Below, piece after piece: positions 1 through 6,466 of a DNA stretch of 11,250 bases. This DNA is from Acidimicrobiales bacterium (lineage in GTDB: Bacteria; Actinomycetota; Acidimicrobiia; Acidimicrobiales; SZUA-35), in assembly GCA_013003325.1 (NCBI GenBank), contig JABDJU010000136.1, positions 1-11,250 on the forward strand, written 5' to 3'. The first letter of the stretch is position 1. The number at the start of each line of letters is the position of its first letter. Both the position numbers and the translations under genes were made by a program. Under the pieces are notes generated by a model. The model searched no databases. It saw only the letters and a list, made by a program, of their open reading frames with translations, and was not told the DNA's origin.

Positions 1-1
1 G

Positions 2-706
2 CTCAGCATCGGTGGCAATCACCTGATCCACGCACTCCGCCGCAACGTCAACCTGACGATCTTGCTGTTCAACAATCAGATCTACGGTCTAACCAAGGGT
101 CAGTACTCCCCTACCAGCGAGGTCGGAAAGGTCACCAAATCCACCCCGGACGGCTCGATCGATCCTCCGTTCAACCCGATCAGCCTTGCCATAGGGGCCA
201 GGGCCACCTTCGTCGCCCGCACCCACGACCTCGACCGCAAACACATGATCAAGGTCTTCCGCGAAGCTCATCTGCATCACGGTGCGTCGCTGGTCGAGAT
301 CTACCAGAACTGCAACGTCTTCAACGACGGAGCCTTCGATGCGATCACCAAGCGCTCGAACCGGGACAACATGATGATCGACCTCGTCGAGGGACAACCG
401 ATTCAATTCGGGCAGGACAACGAGTTGGGAGTGGTCATCAACAACGGCCGGGCCGAGGTCGTAAACGTCGATGACGTCGGCGTCGACGCCCTTGTGGTAC
501 ACCGAATCGATGCCGACCCGTCGGTGTCGTTTGCCCTCGCCGAGCTGGCAAAGGACCGGCAGAGCCCCACCTGCTTCGGAGTGTTCCGCCAGGTGGAGGA
601 GCCCGAGTACACCGATGCTCTCGACGCAAAGGTCGACGCCGCCCAGCGCGACGGCAAGGGACAGCTGTCCGATCTGCTTCGCAGCGGCGCGACCTGGACC
701 GTGTAG
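2..706 (+). CDS. korB: 2-oxoglutarate:ferredoxin oxidoreductase, beta subunit (5' end outside window)
   Basis: This is the C-terminal 234 residues of the TPP-binding beta subunit, which with KorA converts 2-oxoglutarate, CoA and oxidised ferredoxin to succinyl-CoA and CO2 in the cytoplasm. The frame is open from the left edge with no start, so the gene begins upstream. The visible part opens with SIGGNHLIHALRRN, which in the family follows the GDGD diphosphate-binding motif, then FNNQIYGLTKGQYSPTSE, the conserved TPP/Mg pocket segment. YQNCNVFNDGAFD follows further on. From memory the sequence closely tracks mycobacterial KorB. The reading frame is intact to a TAG stop. The alpha subunit gene is expected just upstream, outside the window. 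A pyruvate-specific paralogue is less likely because the QYSPTSEVGK stretch is typical of KorB. Confidence 0.93.
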   Translation, partial: LSIGGNHLIHALRRNVNLTILLFNNQIYGLTKGQYSPTSEVGKVTKSTPDGSIDPPFNPISLAIGARATFVARTHDLDRKHMIKVFREAHLHHGASLVEIYQNCNVFNDGAFDAITKRSNRDNMMIDLVEGQPIQFGQDNELGVVINNGRAEVVNVDDVGVDALVVHRIDADPSVSFALAELAKDRQSPTCFGVFRQVEEPEYTDALDAKVDAAQRDGKGQLSDLLRSGATWTV

Positions 707-717
707 AACGCTTCGCC

Positions 718-1584
718 GTGAGCCTCGACGTCCAGGGCCACCGAGGGGCCCGCGGCCTGCGACCCGAAAGTACGCTTCCGGCCTTCGAAGTGGCGCTCGA
801 TCTGATGGTGACGACCCTCGAGCTCGACCTCCACCTCAGCGCCGACGACCAGGTCGTCATTTGGCACGACGAAGCACTCTGGCCGTCAAAATGCCGTCTG
901 CGGGCCGGTGCGCCCGATCACCTCCAGCTGCCCGTTCCGGTCCGTTCTCTTTCGGTGTCGGATCTACAGCATTTCGTCTGTGATCAGAATCCGGAGCCTG
1001 ATCGCTTTGAAGCTCAGGTCGCCGAGCCCACCGAACTCGCCAAGGATCACTTCACGCCGATCACGCTCACCGAGCTGTTCGCCTTCGTCACCGACTACAC
1101 CCGATCACCCCTGAAGTCCGCCGAGCAGCGTCGCGCTGCGGCCCGGGTGGAGTTCAACATCGAAACCAAGCGGGTTCCAGACCATCCCGAGTACATCGGA
1201 GACGATTTCGATGGAACGGCCCCGGGCACCTTCGAGCGGGTGCTGATCGAGACGCTCGATGCTGCAGCCATGATCGACCGGTCGGTGGTTCAGAGCTTCG
1301 ACTTCCGATCGCTGCGTGCCATTCGCGGTGTCCGCCCGGATATTCGGCTGTCCGCCCTCACCGAATCCGGCCCCGATTTCGACGCGATCCGGACCACGGG
1401 CGCCTCGATCTGGTCTCCGTACTATGCGGTTCTGACCGAAGCGGACATCGACACTGCTCACAGCCTGGGGCTACGAGTGCTGCCGTGGACGGTCAACACG
1501 GTCGCGGAAATGCAGCTCCTGGTGGACCGCAACGTCGACGGATTCATCACCGATCGTCCAGATCTTGGAGTGCGGTTCAGCTAG
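718..1584 (+). CDS. glycerophosphodiester phosphodiesterase (GDPD family)
   Basis: Predicted to hydrolyse glycerophosphodiesters to glycerol-3-phosphate and an alcohol. The 288 residues show the GDPD TIM-barrel signature: HRGARGLRPEST (residues 8-19, with the catalytic His8-Arg9), ELDLHLS (35-41, metal ligands Glu35 and Asp37), VIWHD (47-51, second catalytic His50), FNIETK (146-151) and the C-terminal DGFITDRPD (274-282). There is no signal peptide, so it should be cytoplasmic (UgpQ-like rather than the exported GlpQ type). The GTG start is chosen because the family begins a few residues before HRG; no clear Shine-Dalgarno is visible. The 11-base gap after korB suggests co-transcription. The stop TAG shares the CTAG palindrome at 1581-1584 with the convergent methyltransferase gene. 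The insertion after HD (about residues 52-115) is longer than in minimal family members. The substrate headgroup cannot be deduced. Confidence 0.9.
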   Translation: MSLDVQGHRGARGLRPESTLPAFEVALDLMVTTLELDLHLSADDQVVIWHDEALWPSKCRLRAGAPDHLQLPVPVRSLSVSDLQHFVCDQNPEPDRFEAQVAEPTELAKDHFTPITLTELFAFVTDYTRSPLKSAEQRRAAARVEFNIETKRVPDHPEYIGDDFDGTAPGTFERVLIETLDAAAMIDRSVVQSFDFRSLRAIRGVRPDIRLSALTESGPDFDAIRTTGASIWSPYYAVLTEADIDTAHSLGLRVLPWTVNTVAEMQLLVDRNVDGFITDRPDLGVRFS

Positions 1585-2195
1585 CGAGATCCGGGGCGGT
1601 GGGCGATCACCAGGGTGTCGAGAGCGGTCTGGGGCCCGGTGTCAGTATCGACCACTCGCTCTACGACTTCGGCTCGATCAACGTGCAGATCCCCGAGCGC
1701 GGCCACCGTTTCTTCGGGCGTGTAGCAGACCTCGGGCGAGGGCGGCCCGCCATAGCCGTTGTCGATGTTGGACCGGTCGTGGGCGATCACGAAGAGCTTC
1801 CCCCCGGGGGCGAGCCACCCGCTGGCACGCCGAAGCATCATCGCTTGATCGGCCCGCTGGATCTGGAGGTACGACACGAGCACCAGGTCGACAGGCGCTG
1901 CCGGATCGAAGGTGAGCGCATCGTGTTCGACCAAAACAACGTTCACCCCATGTTCGGTTGCGAGCCGACCTGCTTTTGCCAGGCCCGCAGCGGAAAAATC
2001 GACCGCGGTCACCTGCCAGCCCCGCCGTGCGAGCCACACCGCATTGCGACCTTCGCCCGATCCCAAGTCGATTGCCGTGCCCGGCCCGAGCTCGGTGAGT
2101 TCGGCCTCTACGAACTGGTTCGGGCGATCGGTCCACACGAACTCGCTCGCCGCATACCGGGCGTTCCATGCCTCCCGTGCGTCGGCGGTGTTCAT
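1581..2195 (-). CDS. class I SAM-dependent methyltransferase (TehB/UbiE-like)
   Basis: A 204-residue single-domain Rossmann methyltransferase that should transfer a methyl group from S-adenosylmethionine to an unidentified small acceptor. Motif I is AIDLGSGEGRNAVWLA (41-56). The acidic ribose-binding residue is Asp66 in VTAVDFS. Motif II lies near VSYLQI (107-112) and motif III at WLAPGGKLFVIAHD (127-140). The N-terminal WNARYAASEFVWTDRPNQFV matches a common actinobacterial family often named by tellurite-resistance TehB homology, though that substrate is not established for it. The start is the ATG at 2195, which overlaps the stop of the upstream cupin gene as TGATG and so implies translational coupling. 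A TTG one codon earlier is possible. It is the last gene of the minus-strand unit and ends inside the stop codon of the convergent GDPD gene. Confidence 0.88.
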   Translation of the reverse strand: MNTADAREAWNARYAASEFVWTDRPNQFVEAELTELGPGTAIDLGSGEGRNAVWLARRGWQVTAVDFSAAGLAKAGRLATEHGVNVVLVEHDALTFDPAAPVDLVLVSYLQIQRADQAMMLRRASGWLAPGGKLFVIAHDRSNIDNGYGGPPSPEVCYTPEETVAALGDLHVDRAEVVERVVDTDTGPQTALDTLVIAHRPGSR

Positions 2196-2572
2196 CAACC
2201 TTGCGGGCGCGGCGCAAGCCCGAGTTTTTCGGTCGTGTCACGCTCGAAATCGAACTGGATGAACACGACCTCCTCGTCACCCTCGACCCACGAGTCGTGC
2301 CCGGGATCGATACACATCATGGCCGGTGCGCTGTAGTCGAATGTCTCGCCGTCGGCATATTCACCGACGAAGTGTCCTCTGGCCAGGAAGCCGAGGTGGG
2401 CGTGCTCGCAGAAGTCGGTACCTACTACCGGTTTGGCGTCGATGGACCATCTTCCCCCAACCGGGAGCGTTATCCGCTTCACCCTGGCGTTGCCGAGTCG
2501 AGCGACCTCTACCAGGGCGTTGGCAAACCGTTCGGATTCGGCGCCGGCTACGGGAGCTGAAAGTGGGTCCAT
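2195..2572 (-). CDS. single-domain cupin protein
   Basis: A 125-residue small beta-barrel protein of the cupin superfamily. Counting from the ATG, cupin motif 1 is visible as EHAHLGFLARGHF (56-68; His57 and His59 as metal ligands) and motif 2 as IDPGHDSWVEGDEEV (88-102; His92). The motif 1 glutamate is not in its classical place, so the metal site may be atypical or three-histidine. The PGHDxWVxGDE ending belongs to a cupin group often seen as stand-alone sensors or fused to adenylate cyclase-like domains; the catalytic role is unknown. A GTG codon directly precedes the ATG (2575), so the start is uncertain by one residue; only a weak GAG-type ribosome site is visible. It lies 43 bases after the small basic protein gene and is coupled to the methyltransferase by TGATG. 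Confidence 0.8.
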   Translation of the reverse strand: MDPLSAPVAGAESERFANALVEVARLGNARVKRITLPVGGRWSIDAKPVVGTDFCEHAHLGFLARGHFVGEYADGETFDYSAPAMMCIDPGHDSWVEGDEEVVFIQFDFERDTTEKLGLAPRPQG

Positions 2573-2615
2573 CACAAAACTCTAGTTGCCGGCGCGTGGG
2601 GTCGCAGCTCGAAGC

Positions 2616-2933
2616 TCAGAGCTCGTCGGCGTCCACCATGTCGCCGGCCGCAGCGATAGCCGCCCCTATGGCGACCGCTCGCATCGTGACCGCCTCGAAG
2701 TAGTGCTGGGCCTGCTGCTCGAAGCCGGGCATCGGGGGGCGCCCCAGCGATCGGATTACCGACACCGGATCGTCGGTGATCCGGGCCCGGGTCGGCGGCT
2801 CGGGAAGCCGACCTTCGTCGCCCCAGAACGCACGGTTCTGCTTTGCCTTGCTCTTGCGGTTGCGGGCCCGTTTGCGTTTATTGGCCCGTGACCCGTTGCC
2901 GTTCCTGCCCTGTTGTTGTTGCTGTCCGTTCAC
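2616..2933 (-). CDS. small basic, glutamine-rich conserved-type protein of unknown function
   Basis: A 105-residue protein I cannot assign to a named family. The N-terminus is low complexity: a five-glutamine run, Gly/Asn repeats, then a strongly basic tract KRKRARNRKSKAK (20-32) that looks disordered and able to bind nucleic acid. A proline-containing linker LPEPPTRARITDDP (43-56) leads to a compact C-terminal part: VIRSLGRPPMPG (59-70), then an alpha-helical segment FEQQAQHYFEAV (71-82) and an alanine-rich helix ending in acidic residues. The GTG start at 2933 is well supported: a perfect GGAGG lies 7 bases upstream, and GTGA overlaps the helicase TGA stop, so translation is coupled. The frame stays open further upstream inside the helicase gene, but that extension is a shadow of helicase coding sequence. 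The context suggests a partner or accessory protein of the helicase; this is inference. Confidence 0.78.
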   Translation of the reverse strand: MNGQQQQQGRNGNGSRANKRKRARNRKSKAKQNRAFWGDEGRLPEPPTRARITDDPVSVIRSLGRPPMPGFEQQAQHYFEAVTMRAVAIGAAIAAAGDMVDADEL

Positions 2934-5900
2934 GCGATCGCCTCCATGGGTGCAGCATCGACCTCGTCGACGGTGAGTAGTGCGTCGGGATCGATGCCGA
3001 GCACCGCTTGGAGCTGCTCGGTGTCGAGATCCCCCACCGATGAACTCTTCGGCAGCACCAGGTCGGCGATCTGTCGCTTGCCGGCCACGACCTCTTCGAC
3101 CCGCTCGTCGATGGTTCCAGGGCAGACCAACCGGTGGCAGATCACCGTGTTCTTCTGCCCGATACGCCACACCCGGTCTCGGGCCTGGTCTTCGACCGCG
3201 GGGTTCCACCATCGGTCGTAGAGCACCACGTGCGAGGCAGCGGTGAGGTTGAGGCCGGTGCCGCCCGCTTTCAACGACAGCACCATGGCGCCGGCGCCAT
3301 CGCTGCTCTGGAACTCATCGACCAACCGGTCGCGGGCGGAGCGGCCGAGGCCTCCGTGATAACACTCGATGGGTAGGCCGCTGCGTTTGGTGAGATAATT
3401 GGCCAGCGTCTCGCCCCACGTTGCGAAGTGGGTGAAGATCAGGATTTTCTCTCCGTTGGAGAACACGCTGTCGATGATCTCTTCGAGGCGAGCGAGCTTG
3501 CCGGATCGCCCTGCGATCGGCCCGTCATCTTCGGAGTTGAAGTTTGCCGGATGGTTGCAGATCTGCTTGAGCTTGGTGATCGCCGCCAACACAGCCCCCT
3601 TCTTCTTGGGAGAGTCTTCGTCGCTTGTCTCTTGCAGGAGCGTGTCGAGTGTGGCCTGGTACAGCCCCACCTGCTCGGGTGTCATCGCACAGTGATCGAG
3701 CTCATCGATACGGTCGGGCAGCTCGGCCGCGATTGCCGGTTCGGCTTTGGTACGGCGGAACACGAGAAGACCGTTGAGCGCCTTCAACACATCCTCGACG
3801 TTCTCCCGGCTCGACATCGATCCGTTCTTGTTGGACGACACGTTGGCGATGAACGAGTTTCGTGAACCCATCAGTCCGGGGTTGGCCCAGTCGAGTATGG
3901 CCCACAGATCGCCGGGCCCGTTTTCGATCGGCGTGCCGGTGAGCGCAAGCTTGGATCGCCCGTTCAGGCGGCGCAGCGTTTGGGCGGTCTCGCTGGCCGG
4001 GTTCTTGATCGCCTGAGCTTCATCGAGGACCGTGATGTTCCAGTCGATGTCTTCGAGCCGCGCCATGTCCCTGATGGCGGTGCCGTAGGTGGTGATGACG
4101 GCGTCGACCTTGCGAACCGCCTGCGCGATGCCGACGCCGCTCGCCCGGTTCGGCCCGTGATGCACGAGCACCTTGACCCCGGGAACGAATTTGCGGGCTT
4201 CGGATGCCCAGTTACCCACCACCGCAGGCGGCGCGATCACGAGGGCCGGGCCTTTGTCCGTCGACTGGGCGATGTGGGCCAGCATCGTGGGTGTCTTGCC
4301 GAGGCCCATGTCGAGCGCCAGACAGCCGCCAAGGCCCGCCGATTCGAGGAATCCCAACCATGCGAGCGCGTTGGCCTGGTAGGTGCGAAGCTCACCGACA
4401 AATCCGTCGGGCGAGGTTGGAAGGTCGGTAGGGAGGTTCTGGGCGCTGCGCAGAAGGTCGACGGCCCAACCCGAACCGGCTATCGACACGCCGCCGGGAA
4501 GCGGTGAGCCTTCCAGCCCGAGGGCCTGGCGAAGCATGTCGGCACCAGTGAGAGTCTTCTGCTCCTCCCGTTCGGCCAGGGCTTTCGCGGCCTGGGCCAA
4601 ATCCGCCTTGTCGAGCTCGACCCACTGTCCCTGGGCCTGCACCAGCGGACGGGCCTCGCGAGCGAGCTCAGCGATCTCGGCGGCGCTGAGCTCGACGCCG
4701 TCGAACACCGCCGACCACCTCACGTTGGCCAGCTGCTGGGCACCGACCACAGAGTCTTTGGTCTCTTCGGCGGTGAGCCGGAGCGAGGCGGTTGCCTTCT
4801 TGCGGGACAGGCTGGGGACACGGACGTCATATCCGTTGGCGAGAAGCACCTCGCCGACCTTTGTCATGAACGTCCAGGCTTCGTCCTGAGAGAGCAGCAC
4901 TTCTCCACGGCGCCGGCTTCCGGGGCGCAAAAGGACGTCGTACAAGCGTTCGAGCCGCAACAGGTGATCCCTGATCCGCTTGGAGCGCACATTGGACGAG
5001 GTGACCATCACCTGCTCAACCGGATCGAGCGATTTCTTGTCGCCGTGGGCCAGAACCCGAAGGTGCCACGCACCGCTCGCATCAGGCTCGTTGAGTTCGA
5101 CCACCAGAGGATGTTTGGTCGCTTGGGTGACCGGTGAGCTCCACTGGTCGAGCCGTCGGGCCAAATCGGATCCCAGGCGGGTCGGGGCGCTGAACGGCTC
5201 TCCGTCGAGACGGGCCAGCACCGCTTCGATCATGTCCGAACGGTTAGAGAGCGAAGGTGGCGGGGCAGGAACCTCGAGGCTCTTGGCCGACGTCGCCACA
5301 ATGGTGTCGGTCAGGTCGGCGAGGACGGCGTCGGTGAATGCTCTCCGGTCACGTTTGGTTTCGAATGCGGCGGCCGCGCCGGGACACGACTCGGCCAGAA
5401 GGCGGATGGTTTCCGGCGGGACCAGAGCGGGCTTCCACGTGACCTCGTAGTGGCTGTGGTTCTGGGGCGGCTTGTCGGGAATCGAACCTCGCTGGGCGCG
5501 AGCGAGAGCCGGAACGATTCGGCCCTGGGTCACCGTCCGCACTGCGGTGGCAGCCACCAAACCGAACCAGGTAGCGCTGACGCCGATCGTCTCGTCGTCC
5601 TTTGTGTCGGCGAGCGAGACCAGCCACCCGAGGGACTGGTCGAGCGGCGCTTGCACGGCAGGAACCGTAGAACCGTCAGGCAGTTTGATGTCGTCGTGCT
5701 CGGTCCACTCGAGAACCGAGCCGGCCGCAGCGAGCATTTCGGGGATGCGTTCAGCCTCGGACGGATCGGCGTTCCAGCCCCCGAGCCAGGCGACGACACG
5801 GCCCGGAAGCCATGACAGTTGGAGGGTTGCGATCGCCTCGCCAGGAGCGGGCGCTGCTTTCCTGCCGCCCCGTCGAGGCGGACCCGCCAGGTCGGTCAGC

Positions 5901-6115
5901 ACCGCGTCGATCCGGTCGGCCTCGCTTGCGAGATCGTCGAGGACCAGGAACTTGGTCGGTCGCGGCACGAACCGTTTGGTGTCTTCGATGGCGAACTCGA
6001 CGTCGTCCAGCATCCTGATCAAGCCGTTGATCCAGTGGGATCGATTCGCTCGAAGGGTGTCGACATCCTCTTCGGAGGCCAGGCCGTCGAGGTGGCGTTG
6101 GATCATCTCGGTCAA
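2930..6115 (-). CDS. SNF2/SWI2-family DEAD/DEAH-box helicase with N-terminal extension (HelZ/HepA-like)
   Basis: A 1061-residue cytoplasmic DNA-dependent ATPase/translocase. The C-terminal half holds the full SNF2 engine: LRTYQANALAWL (576-587), Walker A DMGLGKT (602-608), the DEAQ box (698-701), TGTPIEN (726-732), the RecA2 start KILIFTHFATWGE (890-902), SLKAGGTGLNLT (947-958), DRWWNPAVEDQA (967-978) and the arginine finger region RDRVWRIGQ (979-987). Residues about 190-560 match the bacterial SNF2-associated region of the mycobacterial Rv2101 type. The usual family N-terminus seems to correspond to LQLSWLPGRVVAWL (98-111), so roughly 95 extra helical residues precede it. The start is uncertain: TTG 6115 is the first standard start after an in-frame TAA at 6214-6212; ATG 6106 is the alternative; neither has a good ribosome site. 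No SWIM zinc-finger gene, the usual partner in other actinobacteria, lies in the window. The exact role (repair, transcription recycling or other) is not determinable. Confidence 0.95.
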   Translation of the reverse strand: MTEMIQRHLDGLASEEDVDTLRANRSHWINGLIRMLDDVEFAIEDTKRFVPRPTKFLVLDDLASEADRIDAVLTDLAGPPRRGGRKAAPAPGEAIATLQLSWLPGRVVAWLGGWNADPSEAERIPEMLAAAGSVLEWTEHDDIKLPDGSTVPAVQAPLDQSLGWLVSLADTKDDETIGVSATWFGLVAATAVRTVTQGRIVPALARAQRGSIPDKPPQNHSHYEVTWKPALVPPETIRLLAESCPGAAAAFETKRDRRAFTDAVLADLTDTIVATSAKSLEVPAPPPSLSNRSDMIEAVLARLDGEPFSAPTRLGSDLARRLDQWSSPVTQATKHPLVVELNEPDASGAWHLRVLAHGDKKSLDPVEQVMVTSSNVRSKRIRDHLLRLERLYDVLLRPGSRRRGEVLLSQDEAWTFMTKVGEVLLANGYDVRVPSLSRKKATASLRLTAEETKDSVVGAQQLANVRWSAVFDGVELSAAEIAELAREARPLVQAQGQWVELDKADLAQAAKALAEREEQKTLTGADMLRQALGLEGSPLPGGVSIAGSGWAVDLLRSAQNLPTDLPTSPDGFVGELRTYQANALAWLGFLESAGLGGCLALDMGLGKTPTMLAHIAQSTDKGPALVIAPPAVVGNWASEARKFVPGVKVLVHHGPNRASGVGIAQAVRKVDAVITTYGTAIRDMARLEDIDWNITVLDEAQAIKNPASETAQTLRRLNGRSKLALTGTPIENGPGDLWAILDWANPGLMGSRNSFIANVSSNKNGSMSSRENVEDVLKALNGLLVFRRTKAEPAIAAELPDRIDELDHCAMTPEQVGLYQATLDTLLQETSDEDSPKKKGAVLAAITKLKQICNHPANFNSEDDGPIAGRSGKLARLEEIIDSVFSNGEKILIFTHFATWGETLANYLTKRSGLPIECYHGGLGRSARDRLVDEFQSSDGAGAMVLSLKAGGTGLNLTAASHVVLYDRWWNPAVEDQARDRVWRIGQKNTVICHRLVCPGTIDERVEEVVAGKRQIADLVLPKSSSVGDLDTEQLQAVLGIDPDALLTVDEVDAAPMEAIA
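2941..2945 (-). promoter_or_regulatory. Shine-Dalgarno GGAGG for the small basic protein
   Basis: On the minus strand GGAGG is followed by seven bases (CGATCGC) and then GTGA, in which GTG starts the small protein and TGA ends the helicase. This ideal site inside the last helicase codons decides the start of the downstream gene at 2933. Confidence 0.8.
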
Positions 6116-6256
6116 GTGGCGCGGCGGCGGCGCGATCGGACCGGCGGCGTCGTTTCCCTGAGGGGGCCGCAGTTGATCTGCAGAAATCGGGGACTCTAAG
6201 AGGGCGATTGGTTACTCCTAGGTGTGGGTGCGGACTGCGTCGGGTGCTGTCGCGCT

Positions 6257-6274
6257 CCATCGATCTCTCGATGG
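6257..6274. repeat. perfect 7-bp inverted repeat (hairpin with GAGA loop on minus strand)
   Basis: CCATCGA (6257-6263) and TCGATGG (6268-6274) are exact reverse complements separated by TCTC. Read as minus-strand RNA the loop is GAGA, a GNRA tetraloop. No T-tract follows on either strand, so it does not look like an ordinary intrinsic terminator. It could be an operator dyad or a leader hairpin of the helicase mRNA. Confidence 0.7.
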
Positions 6275-6335
6275 CGGTGCAGCGGAACGGCGGTGGACTC
6301 CTGTGACCGGGCCGTGTGCCGACACCCGCCGGCTG

Positions 6336-6372
6336 CGCTGCGTCCGATTGACTACCTATCGGACCACCAGCG
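6336..6372. repeat. interrupted inverted repeat / stem-loop, 7 + 5 bp arms
   Basis: GTCCGAT (6342-6348) pairs exactly with ATCGGAC (6358-6364) around a nine-base loop. Outside it, CGCTG (6336-6340) pairs with CAGCG (6368-6372) across a 1/3-base internal loop. Arms of 12 pairs in total in non-coding DNA suggest an operator or a structured RNA rather than chance; GC-rich DNA does raise the background of short dyads. Confidence 0.6.
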
Positions 6373-6379
6373 GTGATCG

Positions 6380-6455
6380 TTGAGGGTCTCTCGGCTATCA
6401 ATATCAAGTATATCGGCCCACAGGTGCTGAGCGGTAGACCGAGCGTCTCTAGACT
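6380..6455 (+). promoter_or_regulatory. possible promoter elements for the membrane protein gene
   Basis: TTGAGG (6380-6385) lies 16 bases before TATCAA (6402-6407) in an AT-rich island, a possible -35/-10 pair. A second -10-like TAGACT (6450-6455) ends 11 bases before the ATG at 6467, which would give a near-leaderless transcript; this fits the absence of a clear Shine-Dalgarno. On the opposite strand the same island contains two TTGATA hexamers in tandem (6407-6396), -35-like for the helicase, but no convincing -10 follows. These assignments rest on motif likeness only. Confidence 0.3.
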
Positions 6456-6466
6456 CGGATCGACCT

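Larger units (their letters stand above)
6116..6466. other. 351-base divergent intergenic region with structured elements, no gene seen
   Basis: This region separates the minus-strand helicase from the plus-strand membrane protein. I find no credible coding sequence. It holds a perfect hairpin (6257-6274), a longer interrupted stem-loop (6336-6372), an AT-rich island with a tandem TATCAA hexamer (6396-6414), a TAGACT -10-like element close to the plus-strand start, and an AGGAG ribosome-site-like motif on the minus strand (6219-6215). If the helicase promoter is in the AT island, its mRNA leader would be about 280 bases and would contain both stem-loops. Confidence 0.7.

Noticed and set aside
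1485..2336. A long plus-strand open frame opposite the methyltransferase and cupin
   Set aside because: Its translation is low-information and it is antisense to two genes with clear motifs and coupled starts.
2606..2623. AGCTC micro-repeats and a 5-bp dyad after the small basic protein, as a terminator
   Set aside because: Stem too short and no T-tract; the next gene follows 40 bases later in the same direction, which suggests read-through.
2911..2925. CAA/CAG repeat encoding the five-glutamine run, as a phase-variable tract
   Set aside because: Only about five mixed codons; triplet changes would keep the frame, so no on/off switching is expected.
2934..3212. Upstream extension of the small basic protein into the helicase gene (198 residues in total)
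   Set aside because: The extension lies wholly inside conserved helicase motif VI coding sequence in another frame; the GTG at 2933 has a perfect GGAGG site.
1581..6115. Anti-phage defence island of the DISARM type (SNF2 helicase plus methyltransferase)
   Set aside because: The methyltransferase is a 204-residue small-molecule type without DNA-methylase features, the helicase is of the housekeeping Rv2101 type, and no DISARM or BREX partner gene is present.
5751..6407. A minus-strand open frame starting near 6260 or 6407 that overlaps the helicase N-terminus
   Set aside because: Arg/Pro/Ser-rich composition without domain features; it would need a frameshift to join the helicase, and nothing in the sequence demands one.
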